Shown: positions 24,818 to 34,840, counted from the first letter of the stretch. The stretch: 64,000 bases of DNA from Anderseniella sp051010195 (GCA_051010195.1 JBPCVV010000060.1:19521-83520), one strand, 5' to 3'. The notes: a model not told the origin generated them from the sequence alone. Made by a program: numbers and translations.

Positions 24818-25927
24818 TTAACCCCTTCGCAAGATATCAGACCCCAACATGGCAACGGCCACTTTCTTCATGGCCGTCGGCAGCGCCTCTGCCGCCAGTT
24901 CGTGACGGGCCACCCAGCGCCAGTCGCCATGCTGTGCAGGCAGGTCATCGAACACCTTGTCTGTGCGGTGTAAGTCCAGCACCAGATGGAAGTGGGTGAA
25001 CGTATGCTCGACTTGCTGTTTCGTGCTCACCCAGCCCGACTCGTAAGGCGGTTCCAGGTCGGTATCGCCGTTGCCGGTGGCCCAACCTGAAGATGGAAAT
25101 TCCAGCATGCCGCCAAGCAGGCCCTTGTCTTCGCGCCGGCGCATCAGAACCGCACCGTCTGAGCGTTCAGCCCAGAATATGCGGGCGGTGCGGACCGGGC
25201 GCTGTTTTTTCGGCGCCTTGACCGGCAGGGTATCCGCATTGCCCAGATCCCGGGCGCGGCAGTCGCTCATCCACGGGCAGATCAGGCAATTTGGCTTTCT
25301 TGGCGTGCAGATGGTTGCGCCCAGATCCATCAACGCCTGGGCGAAGTCCCCCGGACGGTCCGCCGGCACCAGCTCCAGCGTGCGCGCCTTTATCTCAGGC
25401 TTTGCCTTGTGCAGCGGCGTCTCGATAGCGTACAGACGCGATATCACCCGTTCCACATTGCCGTCCACCGCGGCAGCAGGCCGGTCAAAGGCAATAGCCG
25501 CGATTGCGGCAGCGGTATAGGGACCGACGCCCGGCAGGCTGAGCAGGTCAGCTTCGGCATTGGGAAACCGGCCACCATGGTCTGCCACAATGGCTTTTGC
25601 ACAGGCATGCAGATTGCGGGCCCGGGCATAGTAGCCCAGCCCAGCCCATTCGCGCAGTACATCGTCAAGCTCGGCCCGCGCCAGATCCACCACCGTCGGC
25701 CAGCGCGTGGTAAATGCCGCAAAATACCTGCCAACAGTGGCAACAGTGGTCTGCTGCAGCATGATTTCAGACATCCAGACCCGGTACGGGTCAACGGTTT
25801 GGCCGGGCTTGGCCCGCCAGGCAAGCGTGCGGGCATGGGCGTCGTACCAGTCAACCAGCCGGGCCGGCAACTGCGCGGTTTGGCTGGCCATGTTGTCATC
25901 ATTAACTTCTTGCAACATAACAGACAT
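24818..25927 (-). CDS. mutY: A/G-specific adenine glycosylase
   Basis: Base-excision enzyme that removes adenine opposite 8-oxoguanine. WMSEIMLQQTTVATVGRYFA carries the catalytic Glu, LLSLPGVGPYTAAAIAAIAF is the helix-hairpin-helix, and VDGNVERVISRL holds the catalytic Asp. The 4Fe-4S site is CTPRKPNCLICPWMSDC (C-x6-C-x2-C-x5-C). The C-terminal NUDIX-like domain (residues from about 230) recognises 8-oxoG. The start is uncertain: ATG at 25927, 25915 or 25891, or GTG at 25966, all without an obvious Shine-Dalgarno. About 369 residues. Divergent from the DUF721 gene. Confidence 0.92.
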   Translation of the reverse strand: MSVMLQEVNDDNMASQTAQLPARLVDWYDAHARTLAWRAKPGQTVDPYRVWMSEIMLQQTTVATVGRYFAAFTTRWPTVVDLARAELDDVLREWAGLGYYARARNLHACAKAIVADHGGRFPNAEADLLSLPGVGPYTAAAIAAIAFDRPAAAVDGNVERVISRLYAIETPLHKAKPEIKARTLELVPADRPGDFAQALMDLGATICTPRKPNCLICPWMSDCRARDLGNADTLPVKAPKKQRPVRTARIFWAERSDGAVLMRRREDKGLLGGMLEFPSSGWATGNGDTDLEPPYESGWVSTKQQVEHTFTHFHLVLDLHRTDKVFDDLPAQHGDWRWVARHELAAEALPTAMKKVAVAMLGSDILRRG

Positions 25928-25998
25928 GTGAAATCCCGGGCTTCTTGCTGGGGTATCATTCAGCACAGGTTCATGGACGCAAGGCCAAAATGTAAGAT

Positions 25999-26493
25999 AT
26001 GAAAAGCCTCGATCATCATTTCCGGCACATTACGCGCCCGGCCTTCGAGCAATACGGGTTCGCCCACGGCGACCTGGTGGCGCAATGGGCGGCCATTGTT
26101 GGTGACAATGTTGCCGCGCAGTGTTCGCCGGAACGCATGGCATGGCCGAAAGGCCGCGACAAGGCGCAGCGCCAGACCGAAGGCGCCACCCTCACCGTAC
26201 GGGCCGATCACGGCGCTGGACTTGCACTGAGTTATGAAACACCAGCGATTATTGAGCGTATCAATGGATTTTTCGGTTATCACGCGGTTGCGAAGATCAA
26301 AATCGTGCAAGGCACCCGTGCCAATCGCGGCAAGCAGCAAGCACGACAGGCCGCCGCCCCGACACCGGACGTGATTGAACACGTTGAGCAGAAAACCGGC
26401 TCTATTGAAGACGAACCGCTCAAGGCAGCACTTACCCGACTGGGCGGCGCGGCTCTTGCGCGTGCAGCCGCCAAGGCCAAACAGGCCCGGTAA
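25999..26493 (+). CDS. DUF721 family protein (DciA-like)
   Basis: Protein of 164 residues with the DUF721 core GDLVAQWAAIVGDNVAAQCS followed by ATLTVRADHGAGLALSYET and IIERINGFFGYHAVAKIKIV. DUF721 proteins include DciA, a loader of the replicative helicase DnaB, so a role in replication is likely but not shown. The C-terminal half is Ala/Lys-rich and probably flexible. It sits between mutY (divergent) and the DsbA-like gene (same strand), an arrangement common in alphaproteobacteria. Confidence 0.85.
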   Translation: MKSLDHHFRHITRPAFEQYGFAHGDLVAQWAAIVGDNVAAQCSPERMAWPKGRDKAQRQTEGATLTVRADHGAGLALSYETPAIIERINGFFGYHAVAKIKIVQGTRANRGKQQARQAAAPTPDVIEHVEQKTGSIEDEPLKAALTRLGGAALARAAAKAKQAR

Positions 26494-26577
26494 TCCAAAA
26501 CTCAAACAACAGAAAGTTCTCCACAGCCGGATTTCCGGCTCGCCACAAACCCCAACATCCAGTAGGTAGACATCATC

Positions 26578-27222
26578 ATGAAACTCAATCGACGCACATT
26601 CGGCCAGTCCCTGGCGCTCTCAGCCATAGCGGCCAGCGCCACGACGGCGTTTTCCGCTTCGGCATTTGCACAAAGTTTTTCGCCAGACGAGCTGCACGCG
26701 GCCCCGGCCATTGGCGACAAGACGCTCGGACCCGATGATGCCAGCGTGATCGTGGTGGAATATGCCTCAGCCACGTGTCCGCACTGCGCCGCGTTCCACA
26801 ACAGCACATTCAAGGAGCTCAAGGCGGAATTCATCGACACCGGCAAGATCAAGTTCATCTCCCGGGAATTCCCGCTTGATGACCTGGCTCTTGCAGGATT
26901 CATGATCGCCCGCTGCGTTCCGGACGACAAGTATTTCGGCATGCTTGACCTGATCTACGAGCAGCAAAAAACCTGGGCCGGCCAGAACGCCCGGGCCGAA
27001 CTGCTGAAAATGGCCAAACTGGCCGGCCTCAGCGAGGCGGAATTTGATGCCTGCCTGAAAAACGAGGAACTGGCCAAGGGCATCCTGGCCATTCGCAAGG
27101 ACGGTGCAGAGAAGTTTAACGTCAAAGCGACACCGACGTTCTACGTGAACGGCAAAAAGCTGGAAGGTGACAGCGATATCGCGGGCTTCCGCAAGGCAAT
27201 CGAGGCGGCAGCGTCTTCCTGA
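26578..27222 (+). CDS. DsbA family thioredoxin-fold oxidoreductase
   Basis: Periplasmic thiol-disulfide oxidoreductase of 214 residues. The N-terminus NRRTFGQSLALSAIAASATT looks like a Tat-style or Sec signal, with cleavage near SAFAQS. The active site CPHC is at residues 67-70 in EYASATCPHCAAFH, and a cis-proline is in KATPTFYVNGK. Length and layout match the DsbA_4/BdbD-like group that pairs with SMC genes in this class. Co-directional with the DUF721 gene and smc. Confidence 0.92.
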   Translation: MKLNRRTFGQSLALSAIAASATTAFSASAFAQSFSPDELHAAPAIGDKTLGPDDASVIVVEYASATCPHCAAFHNSTFKELKAEFIDTGKIKFISREFPLDDLALAGFMIARCVPDDKYFGMLDLIYEQQKTWAGQNARAELLKMAKLAGLSEAEFDACLKNEELAKGILAIRKDGAEKFNVKATPTFYVNGKKLEGDSDIAGFRKAIEAAASS

Positions 27223-27382
27223 CCGGGGTGACCCTTCCTGATTTTACCGGGGAAAACCCGACAGATTGATACTCCTCATTGCTGACGAATCAGGCCGAAC
27301 CGGCCAAAACTCATTCTTTACCCATGGGGCATGGGCAGTATGGGGCCGGTTCAGGCCTCTATAGTGAGGGATGAGGTAGCAG

Positions 27383-30300
27383 ATGAAGTTCTCAAAGCTG
27401 CGGCTGTCGGGCTTCAAGTCATTCGTTGAGCCAACCGAGCTGGAAATCCGGCCCGGCCTGACTGGCGTGGTCGGGCCCAACGGCTGCGGCAAGTCAAACC
27501 TTCTGGAAGCACTGCGCTGGGTGATGGGCGAAAGCTCGTACAAGAACATGCGCGGCTCCGGCATGGAGGACGTGATTTTCTCCGGAACCTCCGGCCGGCC
27601 GTCACGCAACATGGCCGAGGTCATGCTGACTTTGGACAACGAAGACCACGATGCGCCGCCCTCGTTCAATGCGTTTGACCAGTTGGAAATATCGCGGCGT
27701 ATCGAACGTGACGCCGGCTCTGCCTATCGCATCAATGGCAAGGACGTGCGCGCCCGCGATGTGCAATTGCTGTTTGCCGACGCCTCGACCGGCGCGCGGT
27801 CGCCGGCACTGGTGCGGCAGGGCCAGATCGGCGAGATCATTTCATCCAAACCGCAGGCGCGCCGGCGCATCCTGGAGGAAGCCGCCGGCATCACCGGCCT
27901 GCACACAAGGCGTCATGAGGCAGAACTCAAGCTGAAAGCCGCCGAGACCAACCTTGAGAGGCTGGAAGACGTGCTGGCGCAGCTTGAAAACCAGCTGCAG
28001 AGCCTGAAGCGTCAGGCCCGGCAGGCCGTGCGCTACAAGGAACTGTCATCGGAGATCCGGCGGCTGGAGGCGACCGGTCTGTACCTGGCCTGGAAAGACG
28101 CGCGCGCCGCGGTTGAGGCCGAAAACAGCAATCTGTCGGAACTGACCCGAGTGCTGGGCGAACAAACGCGGGCGGTGTCCGAAATGACCCGCATGCGCGA
28201 TGACGCGTCTGAAACCCTGCCGAAACTGCGTGAAAACGAAGCGGTGCGCGCGGCCGTCCTGCAGCGCATCACACTGGAACTGGAAGGTCTTGAACGCGAG
28301 GAAAGGCAATCACTTGAACGCCGCGCCGAAATCGAGGGCCGCATAGAGCAGATGAACCGGGATCTGGCCCGCGAGAATGAATTGCTCGGCGACACCGACG
28401 GCGTGATGAAACGCCTGGCCGATGAACAGGAAGCCCTTGAAGCTGCGGCTGCCAACGATGGCGAAGCCAGGGCAGATGCGGCAAAGACCCTGCAGGCGGA
28501 AGCGGAAAAGCTCGCCGAAGCCCAGGCAGGCGCGGACGAGGCCAATGCGGGCCTTTCCGAACTGGTCGCGCGGCACAACGGGATCCTGCGCCAGATTGGC
28601 GAACTTGAGACGCGCATCAGCCGCGACGAAACCGACCTGACCACAACACGTGAAAAACACGCCGCCATTGTCGCCGAGACCGGTGGTGATGAGGTGGCTG
28701 TGACCCTGAGCTCTGCAATAGATGCTGCCGTCGCTCATGCCGCATCTTCTGAAACGTCGGCTGTTACCTCTGAGCAGACACTGCAGGAGGCGCGGACCAA
28801 ACAGACCGAAGCCCACCAGGCCTATGACGACGCAAGGCAGAAGTCCGAGAGCCTGACCACCGAAGTCCGCACGCTTACCAAACTGCTGCGTGTTGAAGAC
28901 GACGAACTGTGGCCGCCGCTGATCGACGCCCTGAAAGTGGAAACAGGCTATGAAACCGCACTCGGCGCGGCACTGGGTGACGACATCGATGCACCTGCCG
29001 ATGAAGCAGCACCCGTACACTGGCGGGCACTACCGTCGCTGGTCAATGTGCCGCCGCTGCCGTCAGGCCTGAAGCGGCTGTCGGATGTGGTGAAGGCGCC
29101 TGCCGCCCTCGCCCGCCGGCTGCAACTGGTCGCCGTGGTCAGCAAGTCGGAAGGCGCGAAACTCCAGGCCAGCCTGGCTCCCGGCCAGAGACTGGTCTCT
29201 GTTGAAGGCGACCTGTGGCGCTGGGACGGCTACACCGCGGCGGCAGATGCACCGACAGCAGCCGCCAAGCGGCTGGCGGAACGCAACCGGCTTGGCGTGC
29301 TGCAGGAAGAAAGCGCAACCGCATCCGCAGCAACCGAAACAATGAGAGCCCGTCTGGACGAAGCCCGCGAGGCCGTCAAGGCATCGGAAGCCGCCGAACG
29401 CGCCAGCCGCCAGGCCTGGCGCGAGGCTACCGCGGCCGTCGATGTTGCCCGTAAAGCCCTGGCAGAGCATGAAAAAGTGGCCGGCGAGCAATTGCGGCAG
29501 GCCTCGGTGCTGGACGAAACCGCCAAGCGTATCGATACCCAGATTTCAGAATCGCGTGCGTCGCTGGAACAAGTTTCAGCCGAGAAATCCTCGCTTGCGC
29601 CAACCGATGGCGCGGAGGAGGAATTGCGCACATTGCGAGGGGCCGTCGATACCCAGCGTGCCACCTACGGGGAAGCGCGTGCCGCTCATGACGGGCTGGA
29701 GCGTGAAGCGAAGACCCGCAGCGAACGCCTGGCCGCCATCGGGCAAGAACGCACCCAATGGACAGACCGCGCCAAGCGCGCCAGTGGCCAGATTGAGGAA
29801 CTGGAAAGCCGGGCTGAAACACTGCGCAATGACCTCGCAGCTGTTGCCGACCTGCCGGATCAGTTTGAAACCAAGCGCACCAAACTGATGAACGCATCCA
29901 GCGAGGCCGAGACGGAACGCAAGACCGCGGCGGACCTGCTGGCGGAAGCGGAAAACAATCTGCGCACGCGTGACCAGGGCTTGCGCGAGGCAACCGATGC
30001 GCATGGCAAAACGCGCGAAGAACATGCCCGTGCAGGTGCCCGCTCTGAAGCCGCAGAAGCGCGTGTTGAAGAAGCGACACAGCGGATTTCGGAGGCACTG
30101 GAGTGCCAGCCCGAGGAGGTCAGCCAACGCGCCGGGCTTGACCTGGAGAACATGCCGTCGGCCGAAGACACCGAGCGCAAACTCACCACGCTGAAGGATC
30201 AGCGTGAACGCCTTGGCGGGGTCAATCTACGCGCCGAGGACGAAGCTGCGGAAATCTCGACCCAGGTGGAGACCATGGTCACCGAGCGCGATGACCTGGT

Positions 30301-30838
30301 GCAGGCCATCGGCAAACTGCGCCACGGCATTTCAAGCCTGAACCGGGAAGGCCGCACCCGGCTGCTGGAGGCCTTTGACCGGGTCAATGCCAATTTCGGC
30401 TCGCTGTTTGAAACCCTGTTTAACGGCGGTAAGGCGGAGTTGAAGCTGGTCGAGTCGGATGACCCGCTGGAAGCCGGCCTGGAACTGATCGCCAACCCGC
30501 CCGGCAAGAAGCCGACTGTGCTGTCGCTGTTGTCAGGTGGCGAACAGGCCCTGACGGCAATGGCGCTTATTTTTGCCGTGTTCATGACCAATCCGTCGCC
30601 GATCTGCGTGCTGGACGAAGTCGACGCGCCGCTCGATGACCACAATGTCGAGCGGTTCTGCAACCTGCTGGACGCCATGCTGGAACGCACCGATACGCGT
30701 TTCCTGATCATTACCCACCACGGACTCACAATGGCACGCATGCACCGGCTGTTTGGTATTACAATGATGGAACGCGGTGTCAGCCAGCTGGTATCGGTTG
30801 ACCTTGAAACGGCGGAAAGCCTGCGCGAAGCAAGCTGA
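27383..30838 (+). CDS. smc: chromosome segregation protein SMC
   Basis: ATPase that organises and segregates the chromosome with ScpA/ScpB. Walker A GPNGCGKS at residues 31-38, the ABC signature LSGGEQALTAMALIFAVF and Walker B PICVLDEVDAPLDDHN near the C-terminus form the head. Two long coiled coils flank a hinge around residues 505-635. Length 1151 residues is usual. A Shine-Dalgarno-like GAGGTAG precedes the ATG by about 4 bases. No scp gene is in the window. Confidence 0.97.
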   Translation: MKFSKLRLSGFKSFVEPTELEIRPGLTGVVGPNGCGKSNLLEALRWVMGESSYKNMRGSGMEDVIFSGTSGRPSRNMAEVMLTLDNEDHDAPPSFNAFDQLEISRRIERDAGSAYRINGKDVRARDVQLLFADASTGARSPALVRQGQIGEIISSKPQARRRILEEAAGITGLHTRRHEAELKLKAAETNLERLEDVLAQLENQLQSLKRQARQAVRYKELSSEIRRLEATGLYLAWKDARAAVEAENSNLSELTRVLGEQTRAVSEMTRMRDDASETLPKLRENEAVRAAVLQRITLELEGLEREERQSLERRAEIEGRIEQMNRDLARENELLGDTDGVMKRLADEQEALEAAAANDGEARADAAKTLQAEAEKLAEAQAGADEANAGLSELVARHNGILRQIGELETRISRDETDLTTTREKHAAIVAETGGDEVAVTLSSAIDAAVAHAASSETSAVTSEQTLQEARTKQTEAHQAYDDARQKSESLTTEVRTLTKLLRVEDDELWPPLIDALKVETGYETALGAALGDDIDAPADEAAPVHWRALPSLVNVPPLPSGLKRLSDVVKAPAALARRLQLVAVVSKSEGAKLQASLAPGQRLVSVEGDLWRWDGYTAAADAPTAAAKRLAERNRLGVLQEESATASAATETMRARLDEAREAVKASEAAERASRQAWREATAAVDVARKALAEHEKVAGEQLRQASVLDETAKRIDTQISESRASLEQVSAEKSSLAPTDGAEEELRTLRGAVDTQRATYGEARAAHDGLEREAKTRSERLAAIGQERTQWTDRAKRASGQIEELESRAETLRNDLAAVADLPDQFETKRTKLMNASSEAETERKTAADLLAEAENNLRTRDQGLREATDAHGKTREEHARAGARSEAAEARVEEATQRISEALECQPEEVSQRAGLDLENMPSAEDTERKLTTLKDQRERLGGVNLRAEDEAAEISTQVETMVTERDDLVQAIGKLRHGISSLNREGRTRLLEAFDRVNANFGSLFETLFNGGKAELKLVESDDPLEAGLELIANPPGKKPTVLSLLSGGEQALTAMALIFAVFMTNPSPICVLDEVDAPLDDHNVERFCNLLDAMLERTDTRFLIITHHGLTMARMHRLFGITMMERGVSQLVSVDLETAESLREAS

Positions 30839-31079
30839 TACACAGGTACCCGATTATTGCCGCAGACCTGGCGCATTTTGGCCGCTGAGCCGGTTTACCG
30901 GCAGCGCAGGCCGAAGGCGAATTGCCGCACACTGTTTCATCGCGGAAAAATCATGCTTAATCATGTGGTTACAGCTGATACACCGAACTTGACACCAGAT
31001 AGGCCCAAACCTATTATCCGGCCCGGTTTTAGGGGTTTTGTGATCCTGAAACTGCCTCAATACCTTCAGGAGCGGGTGC

Positions 31080-31436
31080 ATGGGCGGCGATCATAAGAAA
31101 TCATCGCCCGAGCGACTTGAGAAACTTGGAGACCGTCTGAAAAAAGCGCAAGTCTCGGTAGACGAGCGCAACAGGCCCAGGCAACGGCAGTCCAACGCGC
31201 TTGGATTTGCTTTTCGGATTACCACGGAGCTGGTTGCTGCCGTGGCAGTCGGGGTTGCAATCGGGTGGGGTCTCGACAAATGGCTGGACAGCAAGCCGTG
31301 GTTTCTCATCCTGTTCTTCTTTCTGGGTGTTGCTGCAGGCGTCATGAACGTCTATAGGATCACGCAATCCAGTGGTGGTGACGGGCCGGTTCCAAAGTCC
31401 AAGCTGCCATCGGTAATCGAAGACGACGATGATTGA
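31080..31436 (+). CDS. atpI: ATP synthase subunit I (AtpI-like)
   Basis: Small membrane protein of 118 residues that helps assemble the F0 ring and may conduct magnesium. A basic N-terminus (SSPERLEKLGDRLKKAQ) is followed by two hydrophobic segments (AVAVGVAIGWGLDKW and LILFFFLGVAAGVMN). First gene of the F0 cluster, with the Shine-Dalgarno CAGGAG upstream. Its stop overlaps the long open frame of atpB. Confidence 0.9.
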   Translation: MGGDHKKSSPERLEKLGDRLKKAQVSVDERNRPRQRQSNALGFAFRITTELVAAVAVGVAIGWGLDKWLDSKPWFLILFFFLGVAAGVMNVYRITQSSGGDGPVPKSKLPSVIEDDDD

Positions 31437-31504
31437 TGTTGTTGCCCGGTGCTTGGAACCGGAAACATCAGTCAGGTCAAAAGATTGATAAAGGGGCTGG
31501 ATGC

Positions 31505-32278
31505 GTGGCCAGTAATACCTCACAGGGCAGCGAAGGCGGGCTGGCGCTCGACCCGATGCACCAGTTCGAAATCTCTCGTATCATTCCGATCAAGTTCGGC
31601 AGTATCGATGCATCGTTCACCAACTCCAGCCTGTGGATGGTGCTGACGGTCATCGCTGTTTCAGCGTTGCTGCTGCTGGGCAGCAAGCGGATCGTGCCGA
31701 GCCGGCTGCAATCGGTCGGCGAAATGATTTACGAATTTATATCCAACATGGTCCGCGACACCATGGGCGATGAAGGCCGCAAGTTCTTTCCGTTCATCCT
31801 GACCCTGTTCTGCTTCATTCTCGGCGCCAACATGCTTGGCCTGTTTGCGTTGCCGGTGTTGCTGCATCCGTTCACCGTGACCAGCCACATCATCGTGACG
31901 TTTGCGCTTGCCGCGCTGGTCTGGGTGGGGGCGACCGTCTACGGCTTCTACAAGCACGGCCTCGGCTATCTGAAACTGTTCGCACCGTCCGGCACGCCGC
32001 CAGTCATGTTGCCGCTGCTGGTGCCGATTGAAATCATCTCCTACCTGTCTCGTCCGGTCAGCCTGTCTGTGCGTCTGTTCGCCAACATGATGGCGGGACA
32101 CACCATGCTGAAGGTGTTTGCTACCTTCGTTGTGGCACTTGGATGGGCAGGTATTATTCCGCTGGCCGTCATGGTCGGTTTCACCGGGCTTGAAGTTCTG
32201 ATCGCATTCCTGCAGGCCTTCGTGTTCGCCATCCTGTCGTGCATGTACATCAACGATGCACTGCACCCCAGCCACTAA
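31505..32278 (+). CDS. atpB: ATP synthase F0 subunit a
   Basis: Membrane stator subunit that forms the proton half-channels of F1F0 ATP synthase. PMHQFEISRIIPIKFGSID near the N-terminus and SYLSRPVSLSVRLFANMMAG, with the essential Arg, are characteristic. The GTG at 31505 is chosen (257 residues); the frame is open further upstream but that part lacks family similarity. An alternative is a start at the Met in LDPMHQF. Cotranscribed with atpE 50 bases downstream. Confidence 0.95.
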   Translation: MASNTSQGSEGGLALDPMHQFEISRIIPIKFGSIDASFTNSSLWMVLTVIAVSALLLLGSKRIVPSRLQSVGEMIYEFISNMVRDTMGDEGRKFFPFILTLFCFILGANMLGLFALPVLLHPFTVTSHIIVTFALAALVWVGATVYGFYKHGLGYLKLFAPSGTPPVMLPLLVPIEIISYLSRPVSLSVRLFANMMAGHTMLKVFATFVVALGWAGIIPLAVMVGFTGLEVLIAFLQAFVFAILSCMYINDALHPSH

Positions 32279-32328
32279 ACAGTTTTCTCAACCTTTCAAC
32301 TACATCACTCAAATGGGAGTTTTTTCAA

Positions 32329-32556
32329 ATGGAACCTGAAGCAGCAAAACTGATCGGCGCAGGTATCGCCGCTGTTGCAATGGCCGGTGCCGGTGTTGGT
32401 ATCGGTAACATCTTCGGCAGCTATCTGCAGGGTGCACTTCGCAACCCGGCAGCAGCAGACAGCCAGCGCACCAACCTGTTTATCGGCTTCGCGCTTGCCG
32501 AAGCAACCGGCCTGTTCGGCCTGCTGATCAGCTTTATCCTGCTGTTCGGCGTCTGA
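32329..32556 (+). CDS. atpE: ATP synthase F0 subunit c
   Basis: Rotary-ring subunit of 75 residues with two transmembrane helices. GAGIAAVAMAGAGVGIGNIF forms the first helix, and GFALAEATGLFGLLISF contains the proton-carrying Glu58 in the second. The polar loop LQGALRNPAAADSQ sits between. Shine-Dalgarno GGGAG is 10 bases upstream of the ATG at 32329. The upstream in-frame extension is inside atpB and is rejected. Confidence 0.96.
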   Translation: MEPEAAKLIGAGIAAVAMAGAGVGIGNIFGSYLQGALRNPAAADSQRTNLFIGFALAEATGLFGLLISFILLFGV

Positions 32557-32671
32557 TCATTCGCTACTGATCTCGCCGGGCTGCGGGTTTTCCGCACCGG
32601 CAGATTTTTGCGCTTGAGACTGGCAAATCCACCTGCCGCCCCTGTTGGCGGTCAGACAGGAGACCGGCATT

Positions 32672-33157
32672 ATGCCGCAACTTATCGTAGCAGATTTTCT
32701 GCCACAGCTCATATGGCTGGCGATCACCTTTGGTGCGCTGTACTTCATCATTTCACGCCTGGCGATCCCCAAGATCGGCAGCGCGATCGAACAGCGTCAC
32801 GGGCGCATTGCCGCCGATATCGCCGAGGCCTCACGGCTCAGGGAAGATACCGAAAAGGCCATCGAAACCTATGAGGCGGCTTTGGCGGAAGCGCGTGCCA
32901 ATGCCCACGCCATCGTGAGCGAGAACCGCGCTCAGATGACCGCTGAAATCAACAAGGAAGCAGCCGCACTTGACGAGCGGCTGGCGAAGCAGTTGGCGGA
33001 AGCGGAAGTTTCGATTGCCAAGACTCGTGATGCCGCCATGTCACAGGTGACCGGCATTGCCCAGGATACCACGGAAGCCATCGTCACAGAGCTTCTCGGC
33101 AAAAAGCCGACGAAAGCGGCAATTTCGTCAGCGGTGTCGTCCGCTGCGAAGGGTTAG
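32672..33157 (+). CDS. atpF2: ATP synthase F0 subunit b' (b2)
   Basis: Peripheral-stalk subunit of 161 residues, the b' form found beside b in alphaproteobacteria. One N-terminal transmembrane helix (PQLIWLAITFGALYFIIS) is followed by a long charged coiled coil (ETYEAALAEARANAHAIVSE). AGGAGA nine bases before the ATG at 32672 supports this start over the one at 32645. Nine bases separate its stop from subunit b. Confidence 0.93.
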   Translation: MPQLIVADFLPQLIWLAITFGALYFIISRLAIPKIGSAIEQRHGRIAADIAEASRLREDTEKAIETYEAALAEARANAHAIVSENRAQMTAEINKEAAALDERLAKQLAEAEVSIAKTRDAAMSQVTGIAQDTTEAIVTELLGKKPTKAAISSAVSSAAKG

Positions 33158-33166
33158 GGTGCAGTC

Positions 33167-33652
33167 ATGTTAAGTCAACCTGATTTCTGGGTCGGTGTCT
33201 CCTTCGTCCTGTTCATCGTGCTGCTGGTCTACCTGAAAGTGCCGGGCATGGCTGCCAAGGCGCTGGACGAGCGCGCCGACGCCATTCAGAAGGAACTCGA
33301 TGAAGCACAGCGCCTGCGAGAAGAGGCGCAGGCAGTACTTGCTGACTACGAGCGCAAGAAGATCGAGGCTGAAGCCGATGCAGAAAAAATCATTGCCCAG
33401 GCCAAGCACGAAGCTGAAATCTATGCTGAGGAAGCCCGCCGCAAGATGCAGGAGCAGATCGAACGCCGCAGCCGCCTGGCCGAGCAGAAGATTGCCCAGG
33501 CAGAAGCGTCAGCCGTCAAGGATGTGCGCGCAGCGGCTGCAGATCTGGCGGTTGAAGCCGCAAGCCGGGTGCTTGGATCGCAGGTCAAGGGCGCAACGGC
33601 ATCGAATCTCATTGACGACTCCATTGCAGCGGTTCGCAAGCAGCTGAACTAA
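33167..33652 (+). CDS. atpF: ATP synthase F0 subunit b
   Basis: Peripheral-stalk subunit of 161 residues. Short N-terminal membrane segment FWVGVSFVLFIVLLVYL, then a charged coiled coil (EAEADAEKIIAQAKHEAEIY). Last gene of the F0 operon; the F1 genes are elsewhere, as is usual in this class. A rho-independent terminator follows at 33675. Confidence 0.94.
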   Translation: MLSQPDFWVGVSFVLFIVLLVYLKVPGMAAKALDERADAIQKELDEAQRLREEAQAVLADYERKKIEAEADAEKIIAQAKHEAEIYAEEARRKMQEQIERRSRLAEQKIAQAEASAVKDVRAAAADLAVEAASRVLGSQVKGATASNLIDDSIAAVRKQLN

Positions 33653-33674
33653 AAAGCCGCCAGCACTAATTCCC

Positions 33675-33712
33675 GAACCCCCGGCCTTTTTCAGGTGCGG
33701 GGGTTTGTTTTA
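33675..33712 (+). terminator. rho-independent terminator after the F0 operon
   Basis: AACCCCCG pairs with CGGGGGTT across a loop of about 14 bases, followed by a T-rich stretch (TTTGTTTT). It lies 22 bases after the atpF stop, before ispH. Confidence 0.75.
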
Positions 33713-33824
33713 AGACGGGTTATATTCCATGCGATCTGCGACCAGAGGTAAACTTGACAAGAGCGCCTGCAAACTCCCATGTACGCCTACACACAGTCTC
33801 TGATTTAGAACGGAACCAGTGGCC

Positions 33825-34814
33825 ATGACCAACCAGCTTCCCGACCTTAAGGTTTACCTCGCAGCACCGCGCGGTTTCTGCGCCGGCGTCGTGCGCGCCA
33901 TCGACATTGTTGAACGGGCCCTGGAACTGCACGGAAAACCAGTTTATGTGCGCCATGAGATCGTTCACAACAAATACGTCGTGGAAGACCTGAAACAGAA
34001 AGGCGCCATCTTCGTGGAAGAACTGGATGAAGTGCCGGACGGCGACCGCCCGGTTATCTTTTCCGCCCATGGGGTGCCGAAATCGGTGCCGGAAGCCGCC
34101 AAGTCGCGCAACATGTTCTTTCTTGATGCAACCTGCCCGTTGGTGTCAAAGGTTCACATGGAAGCATCACGCCACTTCCAGGACGGTTACGAAATCGTGC
34201 TGATCGGCCATGCCGGCCATCCCGAGGTTATCGGCACCATGGGGCAGTTGCCGGACGGTGCCATCACGCTGGTGGAAGACGAAGCTGACGTCGCAGCGTT
34301 TACGCCGAAGGATGCCGACAAGCTGGCCTATATCACCCAGACCACACTCTCGGTCGACGACACCCGCGGCATTATCGAGGCGCTGGAGAAAAAATTCCCG
34401 AGCATTCACGGACCGCACAAGGAAGACATCTGTTACGCTACGACCAACCGCCAGGAGTCGGTCAAATCCATTGCCGACAAGTGCGACATGGTGTTAGTGG
34501 TTGGCGCGCCGAACAGTTCCAACTCACAACGCCTGGTAGAGGTTGCCAAAACCGCCGGATGCGGCCGGTCGATGCTGGTGCAGCGCGCCTCGGAAATCGA
34601 CTGGTCGGTCATGGACGGCATCAAGACGCTGGGCATAACCGCAGGCGCGTCTGCGCCGGAAGTGCTGGTCAACGAGGTGGTCGACGCATTCCGCGGGCGC
34701 TTCAATGTCATCGTTGAAACCATCAAGACCAAGGATGAGAACGTCGAGTTCAAACTGCCCCGGCAGCTGCGCCGTGAGGGCGAGCCGGGCGCACCTGTGC
34801 GCGCAGCCTCTTGA
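33825..34814 (+). CDS. ispH: 4-hydroxy-3-methylbut-2-enyl diphosphate reductase
   Basis: Last enzyme of the MEP pathway, making IPP and DMAPP, with a 4Fe-4S cluster. Cluster cysteines are in RGFCAGVVRAID and DATCPLVSKVH, with the third near CGRSMLVQRASEID. VGAPNSSNSQRLVEVA is the substrate loop. Start at the ATG at 33825 (MTNQLPDLK), with GTG at 33819 in frame just before. Length 329 residues. Together with ispE and ispB in this window it covers parts of isoprenoid and quinone precursor synthesis. Confidence 0.96.
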   Translation: MTNQLPDLKVYLAAPRGFCAGVVRAIDIVERALELHGKPVYVRHEIVHNKYVVEDLKQKGAIFVEELDEVPDGDRPVIFSAHGVPKSVPEAAKSRNMFFLDATCPLVSKVHMEASRHFQDGYEIVLIGHAGHPEVIGTMGQLPDGAITLVEDEADVAAFTPKDADKLAYITQTTLSVDDTRGIIEALEKKFPSIHGPHKEDICYATTNRQESVKSIADKCDMVLVVGAPNSSNSQRLVEVAKTAGCGRSMLVQRASEIDWSVMDGIKTLGITAGASAPEVLVNEVVDAFRGRFNVIVETIKTKDENVEFKLPRQLRREGEPGAPVRAAS

Positions 34815-34840
34815 GTGCCCGCGACAAGGTTTGATCCCAG

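Noticed and set aside
28033..28668. Long antisense frames over smc, such as a 211-codon Ser/Arg-rich one
   Set aside because: They are shadows of the coiled-coil codon pattern, with no family similarity or Shine-Dalgarno.
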